Part shown: positions 46,886 through 54,872 of the stretch, piece by piece
Layout of the letters: every line of letters starts with the position of its first letter
How positions within the stretch are numbered: position 1 is the first letter of the stretch
NCBI RefSeq assembly: GCF_040111675.1
Contig: NZ_CP157794.1
Location: forward strand, 2,997,501 to 3,061,500
Length of the DNA: 64,000 nt
Direction: 5' to 3'
From: Salinarimonas sp.
GTDB taxonomy: Bacteria; Pseudomonadota; Alphaproteobacteria; Rhizobiales; Beijerinckiaceae
Position numbers and translations under genes: made by a program
Notes under the pieces: generated by a model
Seen by the model: the letters and a program-made list of their open reading frames with translations, nothing else
Databases searched by the model: none
Told to the model about the DNA's origin: nothing

Positions 46886-47916
46886 GCGCGCGCACGCTCC
46901 GCCGGGTCGAGGATCTCGTCGCCGCCGACCTCGCGCCCGAGGCGGCGCGCGCCGGGCTCGACGCCGTCTCCGAGCGCTACGCCATCGCGATCACGCCGGA
47001 GATGGCGGCCCTGATCGACCCCGCCGACCCGCACGACCCGATCGCCCGCCAGTTCGTGCCCCACGAGGCCGAGCTGGAGACGCGCCCGGAGGAGATGGCC
47101 GATCCCATCGGCGACGAGGCGCATTCCCCCGTCCCCGGGGTCGTCCATCGCTATCCGGACCGCGCGCTCTTGAAGGCGGTCACCGTCTGCCCGGTCTATT
47201 GCCGCTTCTGCTTTCGCCGCGAGAGCGTCGGGCCGGCGCATGGCGGCCTCCTGCCGGAGGCGGATCTCGACCGCGCGATCGCCTATCTCGCGAGCCGGCC
47301 GGAGATCTGGGAGGTGATCCTCACCGGCGGCGACCCGCTGGTGCTGGCGCCGCGCCGGCTGGAGGCCTTGATGCGCCGGCTCGCGGCGATCGACCACGTG
47401 AAAGTGGTGCGGCTGCACACCCGGGTGCCGGCGGTCGATCCCGGGCACGTCGACGCCGCGCTGATCGCGGCGCTGAAGGCCTGCGGCAAGACGGTCTACG
47501 TCGCGCTCCACGCCAACCATCCGCGCGAACTGACGGAGGCTGCCCGCGCCGCCTGCGCGCGGCTCGTCGATGCCGGGATCGCCATGGTCTCGCAGAGCGT
47601 TCTCCTGCGCGGCGTCAACGACGACGTCGAGACGCTCGCCGCCCTGATGCGCGGCTTCGTCGAGGCGCGGGTGAAGCCCTACTACCTGCATCACCCGGAC
47701 CTCGCGCCGGGCACGAGCCGCTTCCGGCTCACCATCGCCGAGGGCCAGGCCTTGATGCGGGCGCTGCGCGGGCGTGTCTCGGGCCTGTGCCAGCCGACCT
47801 ACGTCCTCGACATTCCGGGAGGCGCGGGCAAGAGCCCGATCGGGCCGGGATATCTGGAGGGGGAGACGGTGGAGGACTGGCGCGGGAAGCGGCACCGCTA
47901 CGAGGGGGAGATGTGA
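46882..47916 (+). CDS. epmB: EF-P (R)-beta-lysine-forming lysine 2,3-aminomutase
   Basis: A 344-residue radical SAM enzyme of the EpmB/KamA family. The [4Fe-4S]/SAM motif is C-X3-C-X2-C with Cys103, Cys107 and Cys110 (CPVYCRFCFRR). The GGDPLVL, RLHTRVP and KPYYLHHPDL blocks bind SAM, PLP and lysine. The short length fits EpmB, which isomerises (S)-lysine to (R)-beta-lysine for EpmA, rather than the longer fermentative aminomutases. It overlaps epmA by four bases. Confidence 0.92.
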   Translation: MSARTLRRVEDLVAADLAPEAARAGLDAVSERYAIAITPEMAALIDPADPHDPIARQFVPHEAELETRPEEMADPIGDEAHSPVPGVVHRYPDRALLKAVTVCPVYCRFCFRRESVGPAHGGLLPEADLDRAIAYLASRPEIWEVILTGGDPLVLAPRRLEALMRRLAAIDHVKVVRLHTRVPAVDPGHVDAALIAALKACGKTVYVALHANHPRELTEAARAACARLVDAGIAMVSQSVLLRGVNDDVETLAALMRGFVEARVKPYYLHHPDLAPGTSRFRLTIAEGQALMRALRGRVSGLCQPTYVLDIPGGAGKSPIGPGYLEGETVEDWRGKRHRYEGEM

Positions 47917-47969
47917 CGCGACGCCTCTCCGGCGAAGCCGCGTCAGATCTCCTCGTTCGCAAGCGCTGA

Positions 47970-48174
47970 TTTTCCTTCCCTGTAGGGGAAGGTGGCTCGG
48001 CGAAGCCGAGACGGATGGGGCGCGGCGCGCGAGCGACGCGTTCCGCGCAGCGGAAGCTTACCGGCGGCCGTCACGCTCCACCGTGCTGTTTCGGCTTCGC
48101 CGAACGCGCGTGCCGCGCGCCCCATCCGTCACCGCGCTGTCGCGCGGCGACACCTTCCCCTACAGGAAAGGAAA
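47970..48174. repeat. 205-bp imperfect palindrome in the 47917-48306 gap
   Basis: The 390-bp gap between epmB and leuA has no credible gene. The outer arms, TTTCCTTCCCTGTAGGGG (47971-47988) and its mate ending at 48174, match in 23 of 24 positions. Inner arms GACGGATGGGGCGCG (48010-48024) and CGCCCCATCCGTC (48118-48130) also pair, and a small CTCGGC-gaa-GCCGAG hairpin (47996-48010) follows the left arm. The modules recur, with changes, in the 4469-4632 palindrome. A dispersed intergenic repeat or MITE-like remnant is likely. The right arm could also terminate leuA or epmB transcripts. Confidence 0.65.
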
Positions 48175-48306
48175 GGGCTCAGCGCCCCTGCCGAACCCCC
48201 AAACAGAAAAAAGGGCGAGCGGCGCAAGCCGCTCGCCTTCAGCCTCGAACGCCGCGGGGGCGGGAAACTCCCCAGCCGATCCGGGAGAGGGGTTCCCCGA
48301 GGATCC

Positions 48307-49857
48307 TCACTCCGCCGCGGCGTGCTGGGCGTGGAGCCCCGCGCCCCGCGCCATCAGCTTGTTGAGGGCGGCGAGATAGGCCTTGGCGGAGGCCACCAGC
48401 GTGTCCGGGTCGGCGCCGCGGCCGGTGACCGTGCGGCCGCCGGAATTGAGCCGTACCGAGACCTCGGCCTGGGCGTCGGTGCCCTCGGTCACCGCGTGGA
48501 CCTGGTAGAGCTCGAGGGTCGCCTCGTGGGGCGCGAGCGCGTGGATCGCGTTGAAGACGGCGTCGACCGGCCCGTTGCCGTCGGCCTCCTCGGTGACGAC
48601 GCGGCCCTCCATCTCGAGCTTGAGGGTGGCGCGCTGCGGGCCGCGGGTGCCGGCGATCACCGAGAGCGAGACGAGCTTGATGCGATCGTGCGCCGTCGCG
48701 AGACGCTCGTCGACCAGCGCCTCGATGTCCTCGTCGTAGACGTGCTTCTTGCGGTCGGCCAGCGCCTTGAAGCGCTCGAAGGCGTCCTGCAGCTCGTTGT
48801 CGGAGACCTTGTAGCCGAGCTCCGCCAGCTTGGTGCGGAAGGCGTTGCGGCCCGAATGCTTGCCCATGACCAGCGAGGTCTTGGTGACGCCGACGGACTC
48901 GGGCGTCATGATCTCGTAGGTCTGGGTGTGCTTGAGCATGCCGTCCTGGTGGATGCCGCTCTCGTGCGCGAAGGCGTTGCGGCCGACGATGGCCTTGTTG
49001 TACTGCACCGGGAAGGAGGTCGCGTTGGCCACCACCTTCGAGGCGCGGGTCAGCATGGTCGTGTCGATGCCGGTCTCGTAGGGATAGGCGTCGCCGCGGG
49101 TCTTGATCGCCATGACGATCTCCTCCAGCGCCGCGTTGCCGGCCCGCTCGCCGATGCCGTTGATCGTGCACTCGACCTGCCGCGCGCCGCCGACGACGCC
49201 CGCGAGCGAGTTCGCCACCGCCATGCCGAGATCGTTGTGGCAATGGACCGAGAAGATCGCCTTGTCGGAATTCGGCACGCGGTTGCGCACGGTCTCGAAC
49301 AGGGCGCGGTACTCGTCCGGCGTGGTGTAGCCGACGGTGTCGGGGATGTTGATCGTCGTCGCGCCGGCCTTGATCGCGGCCTCGACGCAGCGGCACAGGA
49401 AGTCCATCTCCGTGCGCGTGCCGTCCTCGGCGGACCACTCGACGTCCTCGACGAGGTTCCTCGCGCGCGTCACCTGGTCGATGACCAGCGCCAGCACCGC
49501 GTCCGGCTCCTTCTGGAGCTTGTACTTCATGTGGACGGGCGAGGTGGAGATGAAGGTGTGGATGCGCGGGCGCACGGCGTGGCGCACGGCCTCGCCGGCG
49601 CGCTCGATGTCCTTGGGGTTGGCGCGCGAGAGCCCGGCGACGACGGCGCGCTTCACGCGCCGGGAGATCTCGGACACGGCCTCGAAATCGCCGATCGAGG
49701 CGATGGGGAAGCCCGCCTCGATGATGTCGACGCCCATCGTGTCGAGCAGTTCTGCGACCTCGAGCTTCTCCTCGAGGGTCATGGTCGCGCCGGGGCACTG
49801 CTCGCCGTCGCGCAGGGTGGTGTCGAAGATCAGGACGCGGTTGGAATCGGTGGACAT
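48307..49857 (-). CDS. leuA: 2-isopropylmalate synthase
   Basis: A 516-residue enzyme that condenses acetyl-CoA with 2-oxoisovalerate, the first step of leucine biosynthesis. The HMGL-like TIM barrel starts [17 protein letters not shown]; metal-binding HCHND is in [12 protein letters not shown]; the C-terminal allosteric domain (about 395-505) begins after [12 protein letters not shown] and would bind leucine. Start [11 protein letters not shown] is used because the longer frame is not family-like. A leucine-rich leader peptide and hairpins precede it. Confidence 0.96.
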   Translation of the reverse strand: MSTDSNRVLIFDTTLRDGEQCPGATMTLEEKLEVAELLDTMGVDIIEAGFPIASIGDFEAVSEISRRVKRAVVAGLSRANPKDIERAGEAVRHAVRPRIHTFISTSPVHMKYKLQKEPDAVLALVIDQVTRARNLVEDVEWSAEDGTRTEMDFLCRCVEAAIKAGATTINIPDTVGYTTPDEYRALFETVRNRVPNSDKAIFSVHCHNDLGMAVANSLAGVVGGARQVECTINGIGERAGNAALEEIVMAIKTRGDAYPYETGIDTTMLTRASKVVANATSFPVQYNKAIVGRNAFAHESGIHQDGMLKHTQTYEIMTPESVGVTKTSLVMGKHSGRNAFRTKLAELGYKVSDNELQDAFERFKALADRKKHVYDEDIEALVDERLATAHDRIKLVSLSVIAGTRGPQRATLKLEMEGRVVTEEADGNGPVDAVFNAIHALAPHEATLELYQVHAVTEGTDAQAEVSVRLNSGGRTVTGRGADPDTLVASAKAYLAALNKLMARGAGLHAQHAAAE

Positions 49858-49923
49858 GGTCTGCTTCCTATCGGGATCGTGCATCGGGCGCTCTCTCGCG
49901 AGCGCCGGCTCGGGTCTCGATCT

Positions 49924-49964
49924 CCCCTGAAGGCCCAGGCGCGCGCCCGGACGGCCCTCAGGGG
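49924..49964 (-). promoter_or_regulatory. leuA leader hairpin
   Basis: On the minus strand CCCCTGAGGGCC pairs with GGCCTTCAGGGG over 12 bp (one G-T pair). The 5' arm begins at the last proline codon and stop codon of the leader peptide, so a ribosome ending translation there would mask the arm, and one stalled at the upstream leucine codons would not. It has no T tract. A second stem (GGCGCTC/GAGCGCC, 49887-49906) follows, nearer to leuA. Confidence 0.6.
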
Positions 49965-50056
49965 CTGATAAGGAGCAGGAGGCCGAGAAGAAGCGCGCCG
50001 CCGCCGAGAGCCGGCGCGGCAAGGAAGGCGCTGCGATGGGAGCCGGCCACGGCCAA
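49958..50056 (-). CDS. leucine-rich leader peptide of leuA
   Basis: A 32-residue open frame starting TTG (or GTG at 50050) behind GAGGAG at good spacing. The C-terminal part reads ALLLGLLLLISP, with seven Leu codons in the last twelve sense codons, immediately before a strong hairpin. This is the layout of a ribosome-mediated attenuator for a leucine biosynthetic gene. It lies 100 bp upstream of leuA and 50 bp after a promoter-like pair of hexamers. The peptide is too short and hydrophobic to be a protein of known family. Confidence 0.65.
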   Translation of the reverse strand: MAVAGSHRSAFLAAPALGGGALLLGLLLLISP

Positions 50057-50107
50057 GGCTCTCTCCTCGTATCGAACTGCGCCGCACGGAGCGGCGGGAA
50101 CGCTCGT

Positions 50108-50136
50108 CTTGTACCCGCAGGCGCGGCTCAGGGCAA
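50108..50136 (-). promoter_or_regulatory. predicted leuA promoter
   Basis: On the minus strand TTGCCC (50136-50131) and TACAAG (50113-50108) are separated by 17 bp, upstream of the leader peptide. The same -10 hexamer TACAAG occurs in the predicted ilvC promoter. Confidence 0.5.
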
Positions 50137-50248
50137 GGCCGAAGGCGCGACGCCGCCTCGCGCCCCGGCGCGGCGAGGCTCCGGCATCCGCGAGCGGCTG
50201 TGCTAGGCTCGCGCGTACGAACCCGATTCGCAGACGGGAGACGTCGCC

Positions 50249-50605
50249 GTGACCGCTCGCAGGCCCTTCGCAACCGCCTCCTTCAAGCCCCTCCTCGCGG
50301 CAGCCGCGGCGGCCCTGCTGCTGGCCGCCTGCACCCAGACCGGTGGCCCGACGGCCTCCGCGTCCGGCCCGGCGGTAGCCGCGGCGAGCCTCGACCTGCC
50401 GGGGTCCGGCGCCTGCGCCCGGGAGATCCGCGCCTTCCGCGACCTGCTCGACCGGGACAAGGAGACCGGCTTCGTCGGCCCCACCGTCTACCGCGACGCC
50501 ACGCGCGACCTCGCCGGCCCGGCCGCGACCTGCCGCGCCGGGAACGACGCGGCCGCGCGCGCCGAGCTGCGGGCGGTGAAGACGCGCTACGGCTATCCCG
50601 CCTGA
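50249..50605 (+). CDS. small hypothetical lipoprotein
   Basis: A 118-residue protein with a type II signal peptide: basic start ([13 protein letters not shown]), hydrophobic core and lipobox LLAAC (cysteine at about residue 28), so it is a likely outer- or inner-membrane lipoprotein. The mature part ([22 protein letters not shown]) is short with two further cysteines. No family is recognised. GTG start. Its 3' end overlaps the convergent NUDIX gene by 13 bp. Confidence 0.7.
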   Translation: MTARRPFATASFKPLLAAAAAALLLAACTQTGGPTASASGPAVAAASLDLPGSGACAREIRAFRDLLDRDKETGFVGPTVYRDATRDLAGPAATCRAGNDAAARAELRAVKTRYGYPA

Positions 50606-51312
50606 TCCGCGAAGGCGCGCTCCAGGAACAGCGGCATGAAGGGCGGCGTGCGCGCCGGGTCGAGCGCGTCGGCGCGGCGCACGACGTGGATGTCGGCGAG
50701 CTCGGGCTCCTGCTGCGCGGCCAGCGTCGCGCGGATGCGCGCGGCCAGCGGCTCGGCGTCGCCGAAGGCCTGGACGTGCCGCAACAGCGCGCAGAAGCCG
50801 CCGATGCGCACGATCGTCCAGCCGGTCGCCTCGACCTCGTGCGGCGCGATCCCGGTCTCTTCTTCCAGCTCCCGCAGCGCCGAGCCGGCGAGATCGACCG
50901 ATCCGTCGGGGCGCACGTCCTCCATGTCCGGCGTGCCGCCGGGAAAGTAGAGCCGCCCGGCATTCGCCGTGTGCGCGCCCATCTCGCCGACGAGATAGGC
51001 GCCGTCGCGCGACCGCAAAGCCGCGAGGGCGAAGCCGTTGACGACGCTCGGGTCCGGGAATCCCTCGGCCTTGAAGTGGAGCAGCGTCGCGTAATCGACC
51101 GGGAAGTAGGTCGCCGCATAGACGCCATCCGAGACCTGCGGGGCGCGCGCCATCAGCACGCGGCCGTTGAACAGGCGCGGCTTCTCGGCGCGGCGCCGCT
51201 CCCAATGCGCCGCGATCGCCTCCCGGTTCGCCTCGCGCCACTCCCAGACGACGTGCGGATCGTAGCGCGCGTCGATCCGCGCCACGTCGGCCAGAATCGG
51301 CCCGTCGCTCAT
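50593..51312 (-). CDS. NUDIX hydrolase
   Basis: A 239-residue protein. The Nudix box is interrupted but readable at 125-154: GGTPDMEDV, then an insertion, then [12 protein letters not shown], keeping the REXXEE metal-binding residues. It likely hydrolyses a nucleoside-diphosphate-linked compound; substrate unknown. Its ATG (51312-51310) lies exactly at the left end of the IS110 element: the element's first three bases CAT recreate the start codon lost by insertion. Before the insertion this gene would have followed phzF with an ATGA overlap. Confidence 0.85.
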   Translation of the reverse strand: MSDGPILADVARIDARYDPHVVWEWREANREAIAAHWERRRAEKPRLFNGRVLMARAPQVSDGVYAATYFPVDYATLLHFKAEGFPDPSVVNGFALAALRSRDGAYLVGEMGAHTANAGRLYFPGGTPDMEDVRPDGSVDLAGSALRELEEETGIAPHEVEATGWTIVRIGGFCALLRHVQAFGDAEPLAARIRATLAAQQEPELADIHVVRRADALDPARTPPFMPLFLERAFADQAG

Positions 51313-51322
51313 TGGTGCACCT

Positions 51323-51535
51323 TCGGGCTGGCGGATGCGGAGCCGCGGAGCGGCGTAGTATTCGCCAGCCCGAGCGCCTGCCGCGACGGCCGGCGTCGCT
51401 TGCCCTTCGAGGGCCCGTATGAGACCCGCCGCGCGGCAGGTGCCGGGAGGACCGGACGGACCACGGGGTGTAGCGCCTGAGCCTGCCAGCCGGAGCGCCT
51501 TCCAATGAGCGATCCGCACGACCTCCCGGCTCGGG
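51323..51535 (+). ncRNA. putative IS110 bridge RNA
   Basis: A 5' stem TCGGGCTGGCG/CGCCAGCCCGA (51323-51333 with 51363-51373) is followed by two stem-loops. Loop 1: outer stem CCTGCCGCG/CGCGGCAGG (51377-51385, 51432-51440), left guide CGTCGCT (51394-51400) identical to the left flank 51303-51309, inner hairpin GCCCT-tcg-AGGGC, right guide CGTATGAG (51416-51423) complementary to CTCATACG at 52798-52805. Loop 2: outer stem GCCGGGAGG/CCTCCCGGC (51442-51450, 51522-51530), left guide CACGGGGTGT (51462-51471) identical to 52788-52797, right guide CCAATGAG (51502-51509) complementary to CTCATTGG at 51308-51315. This is the target-loop/donor-loop plan known for IS621. RNA ends are not known. Confidence 0.75.
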
Positions 51536-51566
51536 TGAGGGTACACCGAACCGGGAGACGTCGCCT

Positions 51567-52772
51567 ATGCCTTTCACTGTTGGTTTCGACTGGGGCGGCG
51601 CGGGCCATGCGGCCTGCGTCCTCGACGAGACGGGTGCGGTCCGCGCACGCCTCGACGTCCCGCACACCGCCGCCGGCCTCGCCAAGCTCGTGGCCGCGCT
51701 CGCGCGCATCGCGCCCGTCGGCGAGATGCCGGTGGCGATCGAGCGCCCGTCCGGCCTCGTCGTCGACACGCTCGTCGCCGCCGGCCATCCGGTCGTGCCG
51801 ATCCACCCGAACGTCGTGAAGGCCTGCCGTCCGCGCTATCGCGCCGCCGGCGGCAAGTCCGATACGGGTGACGCCTACATGCTCGCCGATATCCTGCGCA
51901 CCGACGGGCATCGCTTCGCCCCGCTGCGCCAGGCCTCCGACGCGGTCAAGGCGCTGCGCGCCCTCGTGCGCGGGCGCGACGACCTCGTCGCCACGCGCGT
52001 CGGCCTCGCAAACCAGCTGCGCAGCCTGCTCGAAAGCTTCTGGCCGGGCGCCGCCGCGATCTTCGCCGACGTCGACAGCCCCGTCGCCCTCGCCTTCCTC
52101 GCCCGCTACCCCACGCCCGAGAGCGCCGCACGACTCGGCGAGAAGCGCATGGCCGCCTTCATGGCCCAGGCCCGCTACAGCGGCCGCCGCAGCGCCGCCG
52201 AGCTCCTCGCCCGCCTGCGCGCCGCGCCGATCGGCCTCGCCGGCCGGGACGAGAGCGAGGCCAAGGGCGAGATCGTGCGCGCCCTCGTCGTCGCCCTCGA
52301 GCGCATCGTCGCCGCGATCCGCGACCTCACCGCCCGCATCGAGCACGACGTCGCCGAGCTGCCCGACGGCCGCATCGTCATGTCCTTCCCGCGCGCCGGC
52401 CGCATCAACGCCGCCCAGATCCTCGCCGAGATCGGCGACGACCGCGCGCGCTTCCAGACCGCAGACCAGCTCGCCGCGGAGGCCGGCGTCTGCCCCGTCA
52501 CCCACGCCTCCGGAAAAAGCAGGGGCGTCGTCTTCCGATGGGCCTGCAATCACCGTCTGCGCGCCGCCCTCACCTGCTTCGCCGACAACTCCCGCCATGC
52601 CTCCCCCTGGGCCGCCGACGTCTACATGCGGGCCAGGCAGCGCGGATGCAGTCACCCCCACGCCGTCCGTATCCTGGCACGCGCCTGGATCCGCATCCTC
52701 TGGCATGCCTGGCGAGATCGAGCCGAATACGAACCCGCACGCCATCTCGCCGCGCAAAAATGCGCCGCGTAG
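51567..52772 (+). CDS. IS110-family DEDD transposase/recombinase
   Basis: A 401-residue recombinase. The RuvC-like DEDD residues are Asp8 (GFDWGGAG), Glu59 (AIERPSG), Asp99 and Asp102 (KSDTGDAY). The C-terminal Transposase_20 domain, with the second catalytic serine region, is visible in MSFPRAGRINAAQILAEIGD and GVCPVTHASGKSRGVVFRWACNHRLR. The reading frame is intact, so the element may still be active. Upstream sequence carries the putative bridge RNA; its promoter was not identified. Confidence 0.93.
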   Translation: MPFTVGFDWGGAGHAACVLDETGAVRARLDVPHTAAGLAKLVAALARIAPVGEMPVAIERPSGLVVDTLVAAGHPVVPIHPNVVKACRPRYRAAGGKSDTGDAYMLADILRTDGHRFAPLRQASDAVKALRALVRGRDDLVATRVGLANQLRSLLESFWPGAAAIFADVDSPVALAFLARYPTPESAARLGEKRMAAFMAQARYSGRRSAAELLARLRAAPIGLAGRDESEAKGEIVRALVVALERIVAAIRDLTARIEHDVAELPDGRIVMSFPRAGRINAAQILAEIGDDRARFQTADQLAAEAGVCPVTHASGKSRGVVFRWACNHRLRAALTCFADNSRHASPWAADVYMRARQRGCSHPHAVRILARAWIRILWHAWRDRAEYEPARHLAAQKCAA

Positions 52773-52798
52773 AAAAACAGAGGTGGACACGGGGTGTC

Positions 52799-53707
52799 TC
52801 ATACGTGGAACTCGCCGCGCGCCACCACGACCGCGCCGCCGCCGATCTCGGCGGAGGCGAGGGCGCCGTTCTCGATGACGAGCTGGAGCGAGATGACGCT
52901 GCGCCGGCCCATCTCGACGCCCTGCTCGATGAGCACGTCGTGCGTGCCCTCCCCCATCGGCTCGTGCTCCATGAGCGCGCCGGCGAAGGCGGCCGCGGCG
53001 GAGCCGGTGGCGGGGTCCTCCATCACGCCGGCGCCGAGCCCCATGCCCACCATCCGGGCGCGGAAGGCGAGGCCCGCGCCGAACGGCGCGCGGGTGTAGA
53101 CGTAGGCGGCCGGATGCGTGCTGTCGCCGAACACCGCCTCGAACTGGGCGCCGGGCTTGATCCGCGCCAGCGCCTCGACGGAGCGCACCGGCACGAGGTC
53201 GTAGGGTACGCCCGCCGTGTGGCGGCTCGGGAGGTGGCGGTCGAAGCCGATGTCCTCCGGATCGAGCCCGAGCGCCATGGCGCAATCGGCCGAGCTCTTG
53301 CCCTCCCCGAACGGCACCGGCAGCTTCGGCAGGTGAAAGCGGGCGCGACCCTCGCGAGGGCCACGGGTCTCGGCGACGCAGGGAACGACCCCGACCTTTT
53401 CCTCGAGCCCGAAAGCCTGCGCGTCGGCGCCGCCGGAGCCGTGCTCCAGCGCGAGCAACACGGCCGAGCCGACGGTGGGATGCCCGGCGAAGGGCAGCTC
53501 CAGGACCGGCGTGAAGATGCGCAGCTGCGCGCGATGACGATCGCTCTCCGGCGGCAGCACGAAGACCGTCTCGGAGAGGTTGAACTCGCGGGCGATGCGC
53601 TGCATCGCGGCCGTGTCGAGGCCGTCCGCGTCGAGCACGACGGCGAGCGGGTTGCCTTCGAGGGCGGTCTCGGTGAAGACGTCGAGGACGGCGTAGCGGC
53701 GGGGCAT
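52799..53707 (-). CDS. PhzF-family isomerase/epimerase-like protein
   Basis: A 302-residue protein of the PhzF (phenazine biosynthesis-like) family, which has a diaminopimelate-epimerase fold. RRYAVLDVFTETALEGNPLAVVLDADGL and FNLSETVFVLPPES (with the conserved Glu) are the typical start; FAGHPTVGSAVLLA and MEDPATGSAAAAFAGALM are further signatures. Members isomerise small metabolites; there is no phenazine cluster here, so the substrate is unknown. The stop codon TGA uses the T of the right core CT of the IS110 element; the gene is otherwise intact. Confidence 0.9.
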   Translation of the reverse strand: MPRRYAVLDVFTETALEGNPLAVVLDADGLDTAAMQRIAREFNLSETVFVLPPESDRHRAQLRIFTPVLELPFAGHPTVGSAVLLALEHGSGGADAQAFGLEEKVGVVPCVAETRGPREGRARFHLPKLPVPFGEGKSSADCAMALGLDPEDIGFDRHLPSRHTAGVPYDLVPVRSVEALARIKPGAQFEAVFGDSTHPAAYVYTRAPFGAGLAFRARMVGMGLGAGVMEDPATGSAAAAFAGALMEHEPMGEGTHDVLIEQGVEMGRRSVISLQLVIENGALASAEIGGGAVVVARGEFHV

Positions 53708-53749
53708 CGGGGCTTCCTTCGTGGCCTTGCGGACGGGCGTCTTTGTGGC

Positions 53750-54862
53750 TCAGCCGGCGCGTTCAGGCAAATCGATCTCGACGACGAGCGGGCAATGATC
53801 GCTCGCCCGCGGCCGGTCCCAGCCGATGCGCGGATAGCGGTCGGCGCGGCTCGCGAGCCAGCCGATCGAGCGGTCGGGATGGGCGGGGTCGAGGGGCACG
53901 CGGTAGGGCAGCCCGCGGCGCAGGATCTCGACGCGGGGGGCGGAATTCGCCTCGGCGAGGGCCGGCGAGAGCAGGACGTGGTCGATCTGGACGTGCTGGT
54001 CGGCGACGACGCGGCCCTCGGACGTTTCGCGGTGGTAGTAGGTCCAGCGCTCGGTCTCCGGCAGTCCGGCGCAAGGATCGACGGCGAAGTCCTCGAGGAG
54101 CGGCTCGACGCCGCTGCGCTCCGCGCGGCGGACCTCCCCGCCGGGCAGGATCGCCAGCGGCGAGGCGTTGAGATCGCCGGCGACGATCCAGGGCGCCTCG
54201 CGCCAGGCCTCGCCGAAGCGCCGCTCGACGATGGCGCGCACGGCGCGCGATTCGGCGGCGCGCAGGGCCGGAGAGGCGCCGCGCGGGCCGTAGCCGGTGG
54301 ACTTCAGATGGCAGATGAAGAGCGTCAGCGAAGCCTCGCCGAACTCTAGGGAAACCTCCAGGCAATCCCGGTTGAACACCTTCGCGTCCTCGGGGATGCC
54401 CATGTCCTTCAGCTCGGGATCGTAGACCCCCAGCTCCGCGAAGGTGGCGTCCTTCCAGGAGCGCGCGCGCACCTGCTTCTCGTCGGCGAAGAGGTCCTTG
54501 CGCGCGGCGAAGGCGACGTCGATGCCGCGCGGGTCGTTGCCCGGCATCAGCCGCATGTGGCCGTAGCGGATGTCCGACACGGCGTGGACGTAGTTCGACA
54601 GGAAGGGCGCGAGCACGCCGAGCCCGTCCACCTCCTGCAGGCAGAGAATGTCGGCGCGGGTCTCGGCGATGGCGAGCGCGGTGGCCTGGCGCTCGTCGTC
54701 CTCGAGCGCCACGGCGGTGGCCGCCTGGATGTGATCGCGCATCTCCGGGTCGGCGAAGTCGAACAGCGACAGCGCCGGCCCCGTCTGCGGCCGCGCCTTC
54801 GGGCCGTAGGCGTTGCGCGAGACGAGGTTCTCGACGTTGAAGGTGGCGATCCGCAGCCGCAT
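53750..54862 (-). CDS. endonuclease/exonuclease/phosphatase-family protein
   Basis: A 370-residue EEP-fold hydrolase. Metal and catalytic motifs are in order: RIATFNVENLVSRN (Asn), LCLQEVDGLGVL (Glu), VAGDLNASPLA (Asp/Asn), QIDHVLLSP and SDHCPLVVEIDLP (final Asp-His pair). The family ranges from DNases to sphingomyelinases and phosphodiesterases; without a signal peptide it is probably cytoplasmic. It lies 10 bp from the downstream VOC gene and 42 bp from phzF on the same strand. Confidence 0.85.
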   Translation of the reverse strand: MRLRIATFNVENLVSRNAYGPKARPQTGPALSLFDFADPEMRDHIQAATAVALEDDERQATALAIAETRADILCLQEVDGLGVLAPFLSNYVHAVSDIRYGHMRLMPGNDPRGIDVAFAARKDLFADEKQVRARSWKDATFAELGVYDPELKDMGIPEDAKVFNRDCLEVSLEFGEASLTLFICHLKSTGYGPRGASPALRAAESRAVRAIVERRFGEAWREAPWIVAGDLNASPLAILPGGEVRRAERSGVEPLLEDFAVDPCAGLPETERWTYYHRETSEGRVVADQHVQIDHVLLSPALAEANSAPRVEILRRGLPYRVPLDPAHPDRSIGWLASRADRYPRIGWDRPRASDHCPLVVEIDLPERAG

Positions 54863-54872
54863 GGCTGCGATC

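Larger units (their letters stand above)
51310..52799 (+). mobile_element. IS110-family insertion sequence
   Basis: The ends are inferred from a CT core dinucleotide at each side (51308-51309 and 52798-52799), both within CTCAT, and from matches of both flanks and ends to guide-like segments in the left non-coding region. This gives 1490 bp with one core copy. The left end (51310-51566) is non-coding and encodes the putative bridge RNA; the right end is only 27 bp past the transposase stop. There are no terminal inverted repeats and no target duplication beyond the core, as usual for IS110. Joining 51309 to 52800 restores a phzF/NUDIX ATGA overlap. Confidence 0.8.

Noticed and set aside
51363-51503. 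20-bp near-repeat (51363-51382 and 51484-51503, 17 of 20) as the donor guide
   Set aside because: The first copy pairs with 51323-51333 as a 5' hairpin, and the exact CCAATGAG match next to the CT core explains the right donor guide more simply.
51462-52797. 10-bp direct repeat CACGGGGTGT at both ends read as a target-site duplication of the IS
   Set aside because: The left copy lies inside the non-coding left end, 150 bp from the inferred boundary, and fits a bridge-RNA donor guide better; IS110 elements do not make such duplications.
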